DNA of 64,000 nt from Citrobacter amalonaticus Y19 (GCF_000981805.1 NZ_CP011132.1:1922001-1986000); one strand, 5' to 3'. Counted from the first letter of the stretch, positions 41,603-50,476 are shown. Notes: a model not told the origin generated them from the letters alone. Program-made: numbers and translations.

Positions 41603-44204
41603 AGCGCAGATTAAAACTAAACGCCGTATTTCACCGTTCTGGTTACTCCCGCTGATTGCATTAATGATTGCGGGATGGTTGATATGGAACAGCTATGAAG
41701 ATCGCGGTAACACCGTGACTATCGACTTCATGTCTGCGGATGGCATCGTCCCGGGCCGCACGCCCGTTCGCTATCAGGGCGTCGAGGTGGGTACGGTTCA
41801 GGACATCAGCCTGAGTAAGGATCTGCGTAAAATTGAGGTGCGAGTCAGCATCAAGTCCGACATGAAAGATGCCCTGCGCGAAGAGACGCAGTTCTGGCTG
41901 GTGACACCTAAAGCGTCGCTCGCTGGGGTCTCTGGCCTTGACGCGCTGGTTGGCGGTAACTACATCGGCATGATGCCGGGTAAAGGCGAAGAGCGAGATC
42001 ATTTCGTCGCCCTCGATACCCAGCCGAAATATCGCCTGGATAACGGCGATCTGATGATTCATCTCAATGCGCCCGATCTGGGGTCGCTGAACAGCGGTTC
42101 GTTGGTCTATTTCCGTAAGATCCCGGTCGGCAGAGTTTACGATTACAGCATTAACCCAAACAAACAGGGCGTCACTATCGATGTCCTGGTTGAACGCCGC
42201 TTTACCAACCTGGTGAAGAAAGGCAGCCGTTTCTGGAATGTTTCAGGGGTCAATGCAGACATCAGTCTGAGCGGTGCGAAGGTCAAGCTCGAGAGTCTGG
42301 CGGCCCTGGTAAACGGCGCTATCGCCTTTGACTCTCCGGACGACTCAACGGTCGCGGAACAGGATGATACCTTTGGCCTGTACACCGACCTGGCGCACAG
42401 CCAGCGCGGCGTCATTGTTAAGCTCGAACTGCCCAGCGGCGAAGGGCTGAAAGCGAACGCCACGCCGCTCATGTATCAGGGGCTGGAAGTGGGTGAGCTC
42501 ACCAAACTGAATTTAGAGCCGGGCGGTAAAGTCACCGGCGAAATGACCGTTGACCCCAGCGTCGTGACGCTGTTACGCGATGGCACACGCATTGAACTGC
42601 GCAGCCCCAAACTCTCGCTAAGTGACGCGAACATCAGCTCATTGCTGACGGGCAAAACCTTTGAACTGGTGCCCGGTACCGGTGAATCGCGCAGCGAGTT
42701 CGTGGTTGTTCCCGGTGAAAAAGCGCTGCTTCACGAACCAGACGTTCTGACGTTTACCCTGACCGCGCCCGAAAGTTATGGCATCGATGCGGGTCAACCG
42801 CTGATCCTCCACGGTGTCCAGGTAGGCCAGGTGATCGAACGTAAGCTCACCAGCAAAGGAGTCGAGTTCACCGTGGCGGTCGATCCACAGCATCGTGATC
42901 TGGTTCAGGGTGACAGTAAATTCGTGGTCAACAGTCGTGTGGATGTCAAAGTGGGTCTGGATGGCGTTGAGTTCCTCGGCGCCAGCGCCAGCGAATGGTT
43001 AAGCGGCGGTATCCGCATATTGCCGGGCAGCAAGGGGGAAATGAAGTCCAGTTATCCGCTGTATGCCAACCTGGAAAAAGCGGTGGAGAACAGTCTGAGC
43101 GATCTGCCGACCACCACCCTGAGTCTGCGTGCGGAAACGCTGCCGGACGTGCAGGCCGGTTCTGTGGTGCTGTATCGTAAATTTGAGGTGGGTGAAGTGA
43201 TCACCGTACGCCCCCGCGCCGACGCCTTTGATATTGATCTCCACATTAAGCCGGAGTACCGCAACCTGCTGACCAGCAACAGCGTATTCTGGGCGGAAGG
43301 CGGGGCCAAAGTGCAACTCAACGGTAGCGGCCTGACCGTGCAGGCCTCTCCCCTGTCGCGTGCACTGAAAGGGGCCATCAGCTTTGACAACCTGAGCGGT
43401 GCCAGCGCCAGCCAGCGCAAAGGCGATAAGCGCATTTTGTATGCCTCCGAAACCGCCGCGCGCGCGGTCGGCGGGCAAATCACACTCCACGCCTTTGATG
43501 CCGGGAAACTGGCGGCCGGGATGCCTATTCGCTACCTCGGCATTGATATCGGACAGATTCAGACGCTTGAACTGCTTACCTCGCGCAACGAGGTACAGGC
43601 GAAGGCGGTACTGTATCCGGAATACGTGCAGACCTTTGCCCGTGGCGGGACGCGCTTCTCCGTGATTACACCGCAGATCTCGGCCGCTGGCGTGGAGCAC
43701 CTCGACACTATCCTGCAACCCTACATCAACGTCGAGCCGGGTCGGGGTAATCCGCGTCGAGACTTCGAGTTGCAGGAAGCGACCATTACTGACTCTCGCT
43801 ATCTTGACGGGCTGAGTATTGTACTCGAAGTTCCCGAAGCGGGTTCGCTGGCGATCGGTACGCCGGTGCTGTTCCGTGGAATTGAAGTCGGTACGGTAAC
43901 CGGTATGACGCTTGGCACATTGTCTGACCGCGTGATGATCGCCTTGCGCATCAGTCAACGTTACCAGCACCTGGTTCGCAACAACTCTGTCTTCTGGCTG
44001 GCCTCCGGATACAGTCTGGACTTTGGCCTGACGGGCGGCGTCGTGAAGACCGGCACCTTTAATCAGTTCATTCGCGGCGGTATTGCCTTCGCCACACCGC
44101 CAGGCACTCCGCTGGCGCCGAAAGCGCAGGCGGGGAAACACTTCCTGCTGCTGGAAAGTGAGCCGAAAGAGTGGCGTGAATGGGGTACTGCGCTACCACG
44201 TTAA
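41571..44204 (+). CDS. letB: LetB (YebT), seven-MCE-domain lipid transport tunnel
   Basis: An 877-residue protein, exactly the E. coli length. One N-terminal membrane helix (FWLLPLIALMIAGWLIW), then seven repeated MCE domains; each repeat opens with a motif such as GIVPGRTPVRYQGVEVGTV, GLKANATPLMYQGLEVGEL or GSLAIGTPVLFRGIEVGTV. The rings stack into a periplasm-spanning hydrophobic tunnel. I chose the ATG at 41571 (MSQETPASQ), inside the letA end. The longer frame from 41529 has no homology. Confidence 0.96.
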   Translation: MSQETPASQTEAQIKTKRRISPFWLLPLIALMIAGWLIWNSYEDRGNTVTIDFMSADGIVPGRTPVRYQGVEVGTVQDISLSKDLRKIEVRVSIKSDMKDALREETQFWLVTPKASLAGVSGLDALVGGNYIGMMPGKGEERDHFVALDTQPKYRLDNGDLMIHLNAPDLGSLNSGSLVYFRKIPVGRVYDYSINPNKQGVTIDVLVERRFTNLVKKGSRFWNVSGVNADISLSGAKVKLESLAALVNGAIAFDSPDDSTVAEQDDTFGLYTDLAHSQRGVIVKLELPSGEGLKANATPLMYQGLEVGELTKLNLEPGGKVTGEMTVDPSVVTLLRDGTRIELRSPKLSLSDANISSLLTGKTFELVPGTGESRSEFVVVPGEKALLHEPDVLTFTLTAPESYGIDAGQPLILHGVQVGQVIERKLTSKGVEFTVAVDPQHRDLVQGDSKFVVNSRVDVKVGLDGVEFLGASASEWLSGGIRILPGSKGEMKSSYPLYANLEKAVENSLSDLPTTTLSLRAETLPDVQAGSVVLYRKFEVGEVITVRPRADAFDIDLHIKPEYRNLLTSNSVFWAEGGAKVQLNGSGLTVQASPLSRALKGAISFDNLSGASASQRKGDKRILYASETAARAVGGQITLHAFDAGKLAAGMPIRYLGIDIGQIQTLELLTSRNEVQAKAVLYPEYVQTFARGGTRFSVITPQISAAGVEHLDTILQPYINVEPGRGNPRRDFELQEATITDSRYLDGLSIVLEVPEAGSLAIGTPVLFRGIEVGTVTGMTLGTLSDRVMIALRISQRYQHLVRNNSVFWLASGYSLDFGLTGGVVKTGTFNQFIRGGIAFATPPGTPLAPKAQAGKHFLLLESEPKEWREWGTALPR

Positions 44205-44281
44205 TGTCAGGCTCCGGCGTGCTCGCGCCGGAGCCTTTATGCTACACTGCGCGCTTGTTTTACTGCCGGTGGTGCTCCCCC

Positions 44282-45721
44282 GTGACTCAACACGCTGTTT
44301 ATTTTCCTGACGCCTTTTTGACGCAAATGCGCGAGGCAATGCCCGCACACCTCTCTTTTGATGATTTTCTCGCCGCCTGCCAGCGCCCGTTACGCCGCAG
44401 CATCCGTGTGAATACGCTTAAGATTTCGGTTGCCGATTTTCTCACCTTAACTGCCCCGTATGGCTGGTCGCTAACGCCGGTTCCCTGGTGTGAAGAGGGC
44501 TTCTGGATTGAACGCGACAATGAGGATGCATTGCCGTTAGGCAGTACCGCCGAGCATCTTAGCGGTCTGTTTTATATTCAGGAAGCCAGCTCCATGCTAC
44601 CGGTTGCCGCCCTGTTTGCCGACGATAATTCGCCGAACCGCGTGATGGACGTTGCTGCCGCGCCGGGTTCAAAAACCACGCAAATCGCGGCGCGTATGGG
44701 CAATCGTGGGGCGATTCTCGCGAATGAGTACTCCGCCAGTCGGGTGAAAGTGCTGCATGCCAATATCAGTCGCTGCGGGATCAATAACGTGGCGCTGACC
44801 CATTTTGACGGCCGCGTATTCGGCGCGGCGCTGCCGGAAATGTTCGACGCGATTTTGCTTGATGCCCCCTGCTCGGGTGAAGGCGTCGTGCGAAAAGATC
44901 CGGATGCGCTAAAAAACTGGTCCGTTGAGAGTAATCATGAGATTGCCGCAACCCAGCGCGAACTGATCGAAAGTGCGTTTCACGCCCTGCGCCCTGGCGG
45001 CACGCTGGTCTATTCGACCTGTACATTAAACCGTGAAGAAAACGAATCGGTGCTGGCCTGGCTGAAGGAGACCTGGCCTGAGGCGGTAGAATTTTTACCG
45101 TTAGGCGATCTTTTCCCTGAGGCGACTCAGGCGCTGACAGCAGAAGGTTTCCTGCATGTATTTCCGCAGATTTATGACTGCGAAGGATTCTTCGTTGCCC
45201 GTCTGCGTAAAACGACGTCCATTCCCGCGCTGCCTGCGCCGAAGTACAAAGTGGGTAACTTCCCTTTTACCCCCGTCAAAGGTCGCGAAGCCGCGAGCGT
45301 AACTCAGGCGGCTAGCGCCCTCGGCCTGCTCTGGGGTGAAAACCTGCATCTCTGGCAGCGTGATAAAGAGGTCTGGCTATTCCCGGCGGAGATTGAACCG
45401 CTGATCGGTAAAGTCCGCTTCTCCCGCCTCGGCATTAAGCTGGCTGAAACCCATAACAAAGGCTATCGCTGGCAGCACGAAGCGGTTATCGCGTTGGCTG
45501 ATGTGAATCACCGCTGTGCGTTTGAACTGTCTCACCAGGAGGCGGAAGAGTGGTATCGCGGGCGCGATGTCTACCCGCAGACCGCCCCAGCCACTGACGA
45601 TGTGCTGGTGACCTTCCAGCACCAGCCGATTGGCCTTGCCAAACGGATCGGTTCGCGGCTGAAAAACAGTTACCCGCGTGAACTGGTTCGCGATGGCAAA
45701 TTGTTTACCCGTAACGTCTGA
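44282..45721 (+). CDS. rsmF: 16S rRNA (cytosine1407-C5)-methyltransferase
   Basis: A 479-residue NOL1/NOP2/Sun enzyme, the E. coli length. SAM-binding MDVAAAPGSKTTQIAARMG, catalytic Cys in LDAPCSGEGVVRK and the second Cys in VYSTCTLN, then a C-terminal PUA-like region. It methylates C1407 of 16S rRNA. I used the GTG at 44282 (MTQHAVYFPDAFL), which agrees with E. coli; an ORF from 44180 overlaps letB and has no support. It lies 77 bp after letB. Confidence 0.95.
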   Translation: MTQHAVYFPDAFLTQMREAMPAHLSFDDFLAACQRPLRRSIRVNTLKISVADFLTLTAPYGWSLTPVPWCEEGFWIERDNEDALPLGSTAEHLSGLFYIQEASSMLPVAALFADDNSPNRVMDVAAAPGSKTTQIAARMGNRGAILANEYSASRVKVLHANISRCGINNVALTHFDGRVFGAALPEMFDAILLDAPCSGEGVVRKDPDALKNWSVESNHEIAATQRELIESAFHALRPGGTLVYSTCTLNREENESVLAWLKETWPEAVEFLPLGDLFPEATQALTAEGFLHVFPQIYDCEGFFVARLRKTTSIPALPAPKYKVGNFPFTPVKGREAASVTQAASALGLLWGENLHLWQRDKEVWLFPAEIEPLIGKVRFSRLGIKLAETHNKGYRWQHEAVIALADVNHRCAFELSHQEAEEWYRGRDVYPQTAPATDDVLVTFQHQPIGLAKRIGSRLKNSYPRELVRDGKLFTRNV

Positions 45722-45835
45722 AATAGGAAAATTTGCGCATTTTTTGACTGGCGCTTTTGTCTGCGTTGTCTACGCTGAGAAATGGACGGTCTAACTGGTC
45801 GTACCACAATCAGCGAATCAACGGAGAGCACGATG

Positions 45836-46072
45836 ATGAAAACCAGTGTGCGCATTGGCGCCTTTGAAATTGACGATGCCGAGTTACACGGCGAGTCGCC
45901 GGGAGACCGAACGTTAACCATTCCGTGTAAATCCGATCCGGATTTATGCATGCAACTGGATGCCTGGGACGATGAGACCAGCATTCCTGCCATTCTCAAC
46001 GGAGAACATTCGGTCCTCTTCCGCAACCATTACGATCGACAGTCTGATGCCTGGATCATGCGTCTTGCCTGA
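45836..46072 (+). CDS. yebV: YebV, small DUF1480 protein
   Basis: A 78-residue protein that matches E. coli YebV closely (MKTSVRIGAFEIDDAELHGE at the start). A GGAG ribosome site precedes two adjacent ATG codons (45833 and 45836); I took the second, as in the homologue. Function is unknown; the E. coli gene is under stationary-phase control. Confidence 0.93.
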   Translation: MKTSVRIGAFEIDDAELHGESPGDRTLTIPCKSDPDLCMQLDAWDDETSIPAILNGEHSVLFRNHYDRQSDAWIMRLA

Positions 46073-46081
46073 TTCAAAAAG

Positions 46082-46110
46082 AACCCGTCTGCCGGCGGGT
46101 TATTTATTTC
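46082..46110 (+). terminator. Terminator of yebV
   Basis: AACCCG...CGGGTT hairpin (46083-46101, with TCTGCCGG in between) followed by ATTTATTT. Confidence 0.75.
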
Positions 46111-46173
46111 CCCCTTCCCGCTTGCGTTAATTCCTCCTACACTTTTGTCAGGGCTGTACAAAATGAGGATAGG

Positions 46174-46365
46174 ATGTTCGCACTGGTTCTGTTTGTCTGT
46201 TATCTGGATGGCGGTTGCGAAGATATCGTAGTGGATGTTTACGATACCGAGCAGCAGTGCCTGTATTATATGAACGATCAACGGATTCGCCAGGGTGGCT
46301 GCTTTCCGGTCGAGGATTTTATCGATGGCTTCTGGGCACCCGCGCAGCAATACAGTGACTTTTAA
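46174..46365 (+). CDS. yebW: YebW, small DUF1482 protein
   Basis: A 63-residue protein with four cysteines (FVCYLDGGCED, QQCLY, GGCFP), nearly identical to E. coli YebW. The N-terminus is hydrophobic, but I see no clear signal cleavage site. Function is unknown. Its stop abuts the pphA stop on the other strand. Confidence 0.93.
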   Translation: MFALVLFVCYLDGGCEDIVVDVYDTEQQCLYYMNDQRIRQGGCFPVEDFIDGFWAPAQQYSDF

Positions 46366-47028
46366 TCATTGCAGTTGTACCAGCGTTAACTCACCGCCGA
46401 ATACCGCCCCCGTATCAATGTAGTGCAGATTGTAGCTGTCAATACGCTGACGCAGCGGCGTATGACCGAACCAGAAATGGTCCGCACCGGTAATCGCGCG
46501 CCCTTCTCCCGCCAGATGCGCACTCAGTCGTGCACGCCGCCACAATACTTCCGTCAGGTTAACCGGCTTTTGCCATTGATAGATGTCGTCCGGATAATCG
46601 GCATGAGCCACCACATGCATCCCCTCGCGACAATGCAATTCCAGAATCCACGGCAGTTGCTGGCAATACTCCAGTGCCAGCATGGCCTGATGACGCTTCT
46701 GCGCAGGCAACATCGTAAACCAGCCTCCGCCATTCATCGTCCATAGCGACCATTGCAACGTGCGCAGGGCATCTATCGCCATCTGCTCATGATTCCCTCT
46801 GACCGCTACCATCCAGCGTTTATGCAACAGTTGCAGGCAGCGCAAACTGTCGGGACCACGATCGATGAGATCGCCCACCGAGACCAGCAAATCCTGCCAG
46901 GGATCAAAGCGACAGGCCCGTAATTTCGCCATCAACAGTGCAAAACAGCCATGGACATCCCCGACCACCCAGATGTGGCGCCAGTGTGCCCCCTCGATCA
47001 TTTGGTAACTGTTTTCAGGCTGTTTCAT
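46366..47028 (-). CDS. pphA: PphA, PPP-family serine/threonine protein phosphatase
   Basis: A 220-residue metallophosphatase. The three metal motifs are GDVHGCF, VGDLIDRGPDSLRCL and RGNHEQMAIDAL, and two later His are in VVAHADYPDD and WFGHTPLRQ. In E. coli it signals protein misfolding to the heat-shock and Cpx systems. The ATG at 47028 (MKQPENSYQ) matches E. coli; the frame continues 27 codons to 47109 without homology. Just upstream is the breakpoint of the accessory island. Confidence 0.94.
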   Translation of the reverse strand: MKQPENSYQMIEGAHWRHIWVVGDVHGCFALLMAKLRACRFDPWQDLLVSVGDLIDRGPDSLRCLQLLHKRWMVAVRGNHEQMAIDALRTLQWSLWTMNGGGWFTMLPAQKRHQAMLALEYCQQLPWILELHCREGMHVVAHADYPDDIYQWQKPVNLTEVLWRRARLSAHLAGEGRAITGADHFWFGHTPLRQRIDSYNLHYIDTGAVFGGELTLVQLQ

Positions 47029-47091
47029 GAGCGTTTTGTCCTCTGTCACGCCCTGATTCAAGTTTAGCAGTAGCAACAAAAAGTGTCTGAC

Positions 47092-47395
47092 TGTAGTGAA
47101 TTCGGCCACCTGAACAAAGGTGATATGCCCATCTCAGAACAACACGGGTACCCCAATGAAAAGAAGAAATTTTAGTTCCGAATTCAAACGTGAATCGACT
47201 CCGTTGGTTTTCGATCAAAATTACACGGTTTCTGATACAGCTAAGGTTATGAACATTGGTTTTCTACGAAGACGAAATAGGTAAAGCGACTGCGTGTGAA
47301 TGTAAGGGCAAAACGCCTAAAACCCCAAGAACCCTTGAAAAAATTAAAATACGAGAGCTCAGGAATGGACTACAACTAATTAAAATATTAAAAAT
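47092..47395 (+). mobile_element. IS911-like (IS3 family) insertion-sequence remnant
   Basis: The left end starts TGTAGTGAATTCGGCCACC at 47092. A decayed orfA begins at 47156: MKRRNFSSEFKRES, then VFDQNYTVSDTAKVMNIG, both recognisable as OrfA of IS911. The frame is then broken; the downstream pieces GKTPK and KIKIRELR follow in another phase. No orfB and no right end are visible, so the element is dead. It is the first foreign sequence upstream of pphA. Confidence 0.8.
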
Positions 47396-47674
47396 CTACC
47401 ACTTTCTTGGTGTCAGACTCCCTGAGCAGTCCTTGATAATCGGGACACCCAGGGGGCGTATCCTGTGGACTCTCTTTGCCATGTGTTCTGGGTTCAACGC
47501 AACAGCTACAAATCTAACCTGTTTCTTATATGCCTCAAGTGATACGTCGATCATCGCATACCTATCTGTCGTCTCCAAAACACGGCTATTCATCAAGATC
47601 CCACAAATTATCTTTACCGTTAAAGGTCTTCCAGTGTAGTCAACCGCTGGCGATAAGAAGCATATGGTTGCCAC
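47396..47674 (-). CDS. Small ORF of unknown function behind a LexA box
   Basis: An open frame of up to 92 codons. I do not recognise the product; the most protein-like part is ETTDRYAMIDVSLEAYKKQV followed by RFVAVALNPEHMAKRV. It lies 11 bp downstream of a good LexA box on the same strand, so SOS control is plausible. The GTG at 47674 overlaps its own GAGG ribosome site; a possible ATG at 47661 is out of frame and soon stops, so the 5' end may be damaged. It could be a broken phage gene, for example a LexA-controlled antirepressor, but nothing in the sequence proves that. Confidence 0.45.
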   Translation of the reverse strand: MATICFLSPAVDYTGRPLTVKIICGILMNSRVLETTDRYAMIDVSLEAYKKQVRFVAVALNPEHMAKRVHRIRPLGVPIIKDCSGSLTPRKW

Positions 47675-47685
47675 CTCAATTCACA

Positions 47686-47701
47686 CTGTATATATGAACA
47701 G
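47686..47701. promoter_or_regulatory. LexA box inside the accessory island
   Basis: CTGTATATATGAACAG matches CTG-N10-CAG with a TA-rich centre. It lies 11 bp before the start of the minus-strand ORF at 47674 and 99 bp before the acyltransferase on the plus strand. On the minus strand a TATAGAAT-type -10 element lies just upstream of it. Confidence 0.75.
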
Positions 47702-47800
47702 TATTCTATAATTGATAGGGGATCAGGTGCTGATCAGAGTCGTCAGAGATGTTAAACTCCAGCGCAATGAAAGGAAGGCTCATTTTTTAAGGTTACTAGT

Positions 47801-49777
47801 ATGTCAGTTAAATTTAGGCCTGAGTTGGATGGACTTAGAGCTTTAGCTGTAATGGCTGTTATTTTTTACCACGCTAAGTTGAATATTTCAGGTCACACCG
47901 TTTTGCCTGGTGGTTTTTTTGGGGTGGACATATTTTTTGTTTTGTCAGGTTTTCTAATCACAAATATTGTTAGACACTCTTTGCAAAACAAATCTTTTTC
48001 TTTTGCAAACTTTTACATTAAAAGAATAAAAAGAATTTTCCCCGCATTATTGTTTGTACTCTTTTCAACATCATTGGCAGCATACTATTTTTTGCTTCCT
48101 TCAGACCTTATAAAATTCAGTAATTCTCTACTGTCAGCAATTTCATTTACTTCTAACATATTTTTCTATAACGAAGATCCTTATACATCAAGCGCAAGTG
48201 AGCTAAAACCATTATTACATACATGGAGCCTTTCCGTAGAGTGGCAGTATTATATTATATTTCCCGTTCTACTTTATATATTTCATAAAATTTTAAAAGG
48301 GAAAATTCTCCCTCCTCTGATCGTTATATTATTCTTGTCATTATTCTATGCAATATATCAATCTCATAATGATATTAGTTATGCATTCTATATGTTGCAG
48401 ACAAGAGCATGGGAGTTAATTGCGGGTGGATTATGCGCGTGGGTTGTAACACATATAGAAAAGAAAAAAACAGCCGAACTTATTACTGCAACTGGTATAA
48501 CACTAATATTAATCTCATTTTTTTCATATGATGATTCTATACTGCACCCCTCATTTATAACTATAATTCCTGTTTTGGGAACATGCTGTTTTATTGTTGG
48601 ATCTCTACGTGGGGAATTATGCGCTTCCCCATTTAGGGTTAGACTTGTAGTGTTCATTGGCGGAATCTCATATTCCTTGTATCTATGGCACCAACCCGTT
48701 TTTGCATTCTTCAGAATACAAAATGACCATATTACATGGCATTCTTTTGCTGCACTCACATCAATTACATTCATTTTATCCATTATTACTTATACATATG
48801 TAGAAAATGTATTCAGAAAAAATCCACATATTAAATATAACATTATATTTTACGTACCTTTAATTGCTCTAGTGTTATCTGGTTCAATAATTAACATTCA
48901 ATACAACGGATTACCATCCCGCTTGACACCACTTGCAAGGGACATGTATGAAAACTATTCTCAACCAGAGTTTAAAAGGCTTACTGGTACGCAAGGAATA
49001 AAATTAAGGGGTAATATTTTATCCACATCATGTACGATGCGCGATCCATTTTCTGCGTGTAAATTTGGAGATGGCTCTGTAATTGTGCTTGGTGATAGCT
49101 ATGCAGGAAGTTTTACATATTCATTAAAAAATAAGTTATTAAAAGAAGGAAAGGGACTAATTGCAATGGATTATGAACAATGCCCGTTTGTTTCAGGTCT
49201 TTGGTTTGGAAACGTTGCAGAATGTCCAGAAGTTAACAGAAGAAGATGGAAGGTTCTTGATGAAATCAAAGATAAAAATAAAACAACTATTTTTATTGCA
49301 ACAAACTATGAACAATTTGCGTATCCTAAAGTAGAAACGCAAAATCCGTTATCAGACGGTATAAAAAACATCACTGTAGGTAAATTTGTTGATAGTAGTG
49401 TTGCCTGGGAATCCTACAGAAAAAATATTACACAACTGCTAGATAAAGGGTTCAAAGTAATAATCGTATATCCAATACCTTCAGTAAAAGAAGATGTTAA
49501 AAATAAATTTTTCAGCCTTATCAAGACATCAAATGCTAAAATAACAGAAGATCATTACGAGAAAGATATCTCAGGCCTAATGAAAGCAAATGACTTAGGA
49601 AATAAACTAGATGTTTTGTTCAATAACGAAAAAAGACTGTTAAAAATAAAACCTGTTGATACTTTATGTAATTCTGGAAAATGTAAAATTCTAACACAGC
49701 ATGGAGCTTTATATAACGTAGGATCGCATCTATCATTTGCAGGAGTGCAAGAAGTTTTAGAATCCACTCAACTTTAA
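47801..49777 (+). CDS. OafA/YrhL-type membrane O-acyltransferase with C-terminal SGNH domain
   Basis: A 658-residue protein. The N-terminal acyltransferase-3 domain (~residues 1-350, about ten helices) starts FRPELDGLRALAVMAVIFYH with the conserved Arg and His, and continues GGFFGVDIFFVLSGFLITN, HTWSLSVEWQYY and SYSLYLWHQPVF. The periplasmic SGNH domain has VLGDSYAGSF (block I Ser) and VGSHLSFAG (block V His). Such enzymes acetylate O-antigen or other envelope glycans. Base composition is strikingly AT-rich compared with its neighbours, which shows recent transfer. It sits between IS and phage integrase remnants, so it may be lysogenic-conversion cargo. The start follows AAGG. Confidence 0.9.
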   Translation: MSVKFRPELDGLRALAVMAVIFYHAKLNISGHTVLPGGFFGVDIFFVLSGFLITNIVRHSLQNKSFSFANFYIKRIKRIFPALLFVLFSTSLAAYYFLLPSDLIKFSNSLLSAISFTSNIFFYNEDPYTSSASELKPLLHTWSLSVEWQYYIIFPVLLYIFHKILKGKILPPLIVILFLSLFYAIYQSHNDISYAFYMLQTRAWELIAGGLCAWVVTHIEKKKTAELITATGITLILISFFSYDDSILHPSFITIIPVLGTCCFIVGSLRGELCASPFRVRLVVFIGGISYSLYLWHQPVFAFFRIQNDHITWHSFAALTSITFILSIITYTYVENVFRKNPHIKYNIIFYVPLIALVLSGSIINIQYNGLPSRLTPLARDMYENYSQPEFKRLTGTQGIKLRGNILSTSCTMRDPFSACKFGDGSVIVLGDSYAGSFTYSLKNKLLKEGKGLIAMDYEQCPFVSGLWFGNVAECPEVNRRRWKVLDEIKDKNKTTIFIATNYEQFAYPKVETQNPLSDGIKNITVGKFVDSSVAWESYRKNITQLLDKGFKVIIVYPIPSVKEDVKNKFFSLIKTSNAKITEDHYEKDISGLMKANDLGNKLDVLFNNEKRLLKIKPVDTLCNSGKCKILTQHGALYNVGSHLSFAGVQEVLESTQL

Positions 49778-49780
49778 TAT

Positions 49781-49818
49781 GTAAAATGGACAGACATGTA
49801 AAAACTGTCCATTTTTAC
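49781..49818 (+). terminator. Terminator of the acyltransferase gene
   Basis: An 11-bp perfect stem AAAATGGACAG/CTGTCCATTTT followed by TTAC, 6 bp after the stop. Confidence 0.8.
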
Positions 49819-50003
49819 CTTGATGAGGTCAATTTCAAGTGATGTTTCCCCAGTGGGATTCCACTCACTATTGGAGCAGTATCATGAAGAAAAAAACTAC
49901 TGACTGCCAGGTGTAATTAACCTAAAACCTGATGTGACTCCTGTTGCAGGTGACTGGTCTCTCTCTTAAAGAGTATTTGCGTGACGTTTTCACCTTTTTT
50001 TAA

Positions 50004-50168
50004 AACATACTCATACCCACCCTCTTGTCCGAGATAAGAAGTCTGGCCGGGTGGCTGTATGAGAGTGAGCCTGGACAGGATTTCGCTCAACGCTTACTGG
50101 GCCACAAAAATTTAACAATGACCAAAAAATACCTGGACGCACGCAGTGCAGAGTATGTTATGGTTTAG
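50004..50168 (+). pseudogene. Phage integrase (tyrosine recombinase) C-terminal remnant
   Basis: The last ~54 codons of a lambda-type integrase are left: SEIRSLAGWLYESEPGQDFA holds the second active-site Arg, then QRLLGHKNLTMTKKYLDARS gives the conserved His and the Tyr nucleophile, ending AEYVMV and a stop. An in-frame TAA lies just before the fragment, and no N-terminus is found upstream. It ends about 78 bp before the 3' end of sdsR, the position expected for an int gene next to its attachment site. The flanking 49819-50003 stretch is AT-rich and without a gene. Confidence 0.85.
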
Positions 50169-50214
50169 ACAGGATATGGAAATTTCGAGTAACTTTTGTG
50201 TTCTTTCGGGTTAA

Positions 50215-50475
50215 GACGAAGAAACACCATGTAAAACAGATAGATAAAAAGAGACCGAATACGATTCCTGTATTCGGTCCAGGGAAATGGCTCTTGGGAG
50301 AGAGCCGTGCGCTAAAAGTTGGCATTAATGCAGGCTAAGTCGCCTTGCCTTTTAAGAATAGATGACGACGCCAGGTTTTCCAGTCCGCGGCTTATGCGGC
50401 CGGAAAAAAACGGCAGTGGTCACTGACTGAAATGTAAAAACCGCAAGACCCTCTTCAGAAGGCTTGCGGTTTTTT
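50215..50475 (+). ncRNA. ryeA: RyeA (SraC), antisense partner of SdsR (ends approximate)
   Basis: In E. coli and Salmonella a ~250-nt RNA is made from the strand opposite SdsR and ends in a hairpin. Here the matching hairpin is at 50436-50475 (AAAACCGCAAG...CTTGCGGTTTT). The 5' end is inferred from the usual length only. It shares all SdsR bases in antisense and titrates SdsR. The prophage-type island ends just upstream of it. Confidence 0.55.
50246..50348 (-). ncRNA. sdsR: SdsR (RyeB), sigma-S-dependent small RNA
   Basis: A 103-nt RNA that begins GCAAGGCGACTTAGCCTGCA and ends in the terminator GACCGAATAC-AGGAATC-GTATTCGGTC with TCTTTTT. Sequence agrees with E. coli and Salmonella SdsR at almost all bases. 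Upstream, CTATTCT at 50356-50362 (minus strand) is a sigma-S type -10 box. SdsR is abundant in stationary phase and represses, among others, the tolC, mutS and ompD mRNAs through Hfq. In Salmonella this locus is a known integration hot spot for foreign DNA. Confidence 0.93.
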
Positions 50476-50476
50476 A
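50436..50476. terminator. Bidirectional terminator between ryeA and yebY
   Basis: AAAACCGCAAG and CTTGCGGTTTT form an 11-bp stem with a 15-base loop, with T-runs on both strands. It can end RyeA on the plus strand and yebY (stop 50505) on the minus strand. Confidence 0.85.

Noticed and set aside
47256..47639. 127-codon plus-strand open frame in the island.
   Set aside because: It begins in a frameshifted part of the IS911-like orfA and then runs antisense through the LexA-linked ORF; it is a chance fusion.
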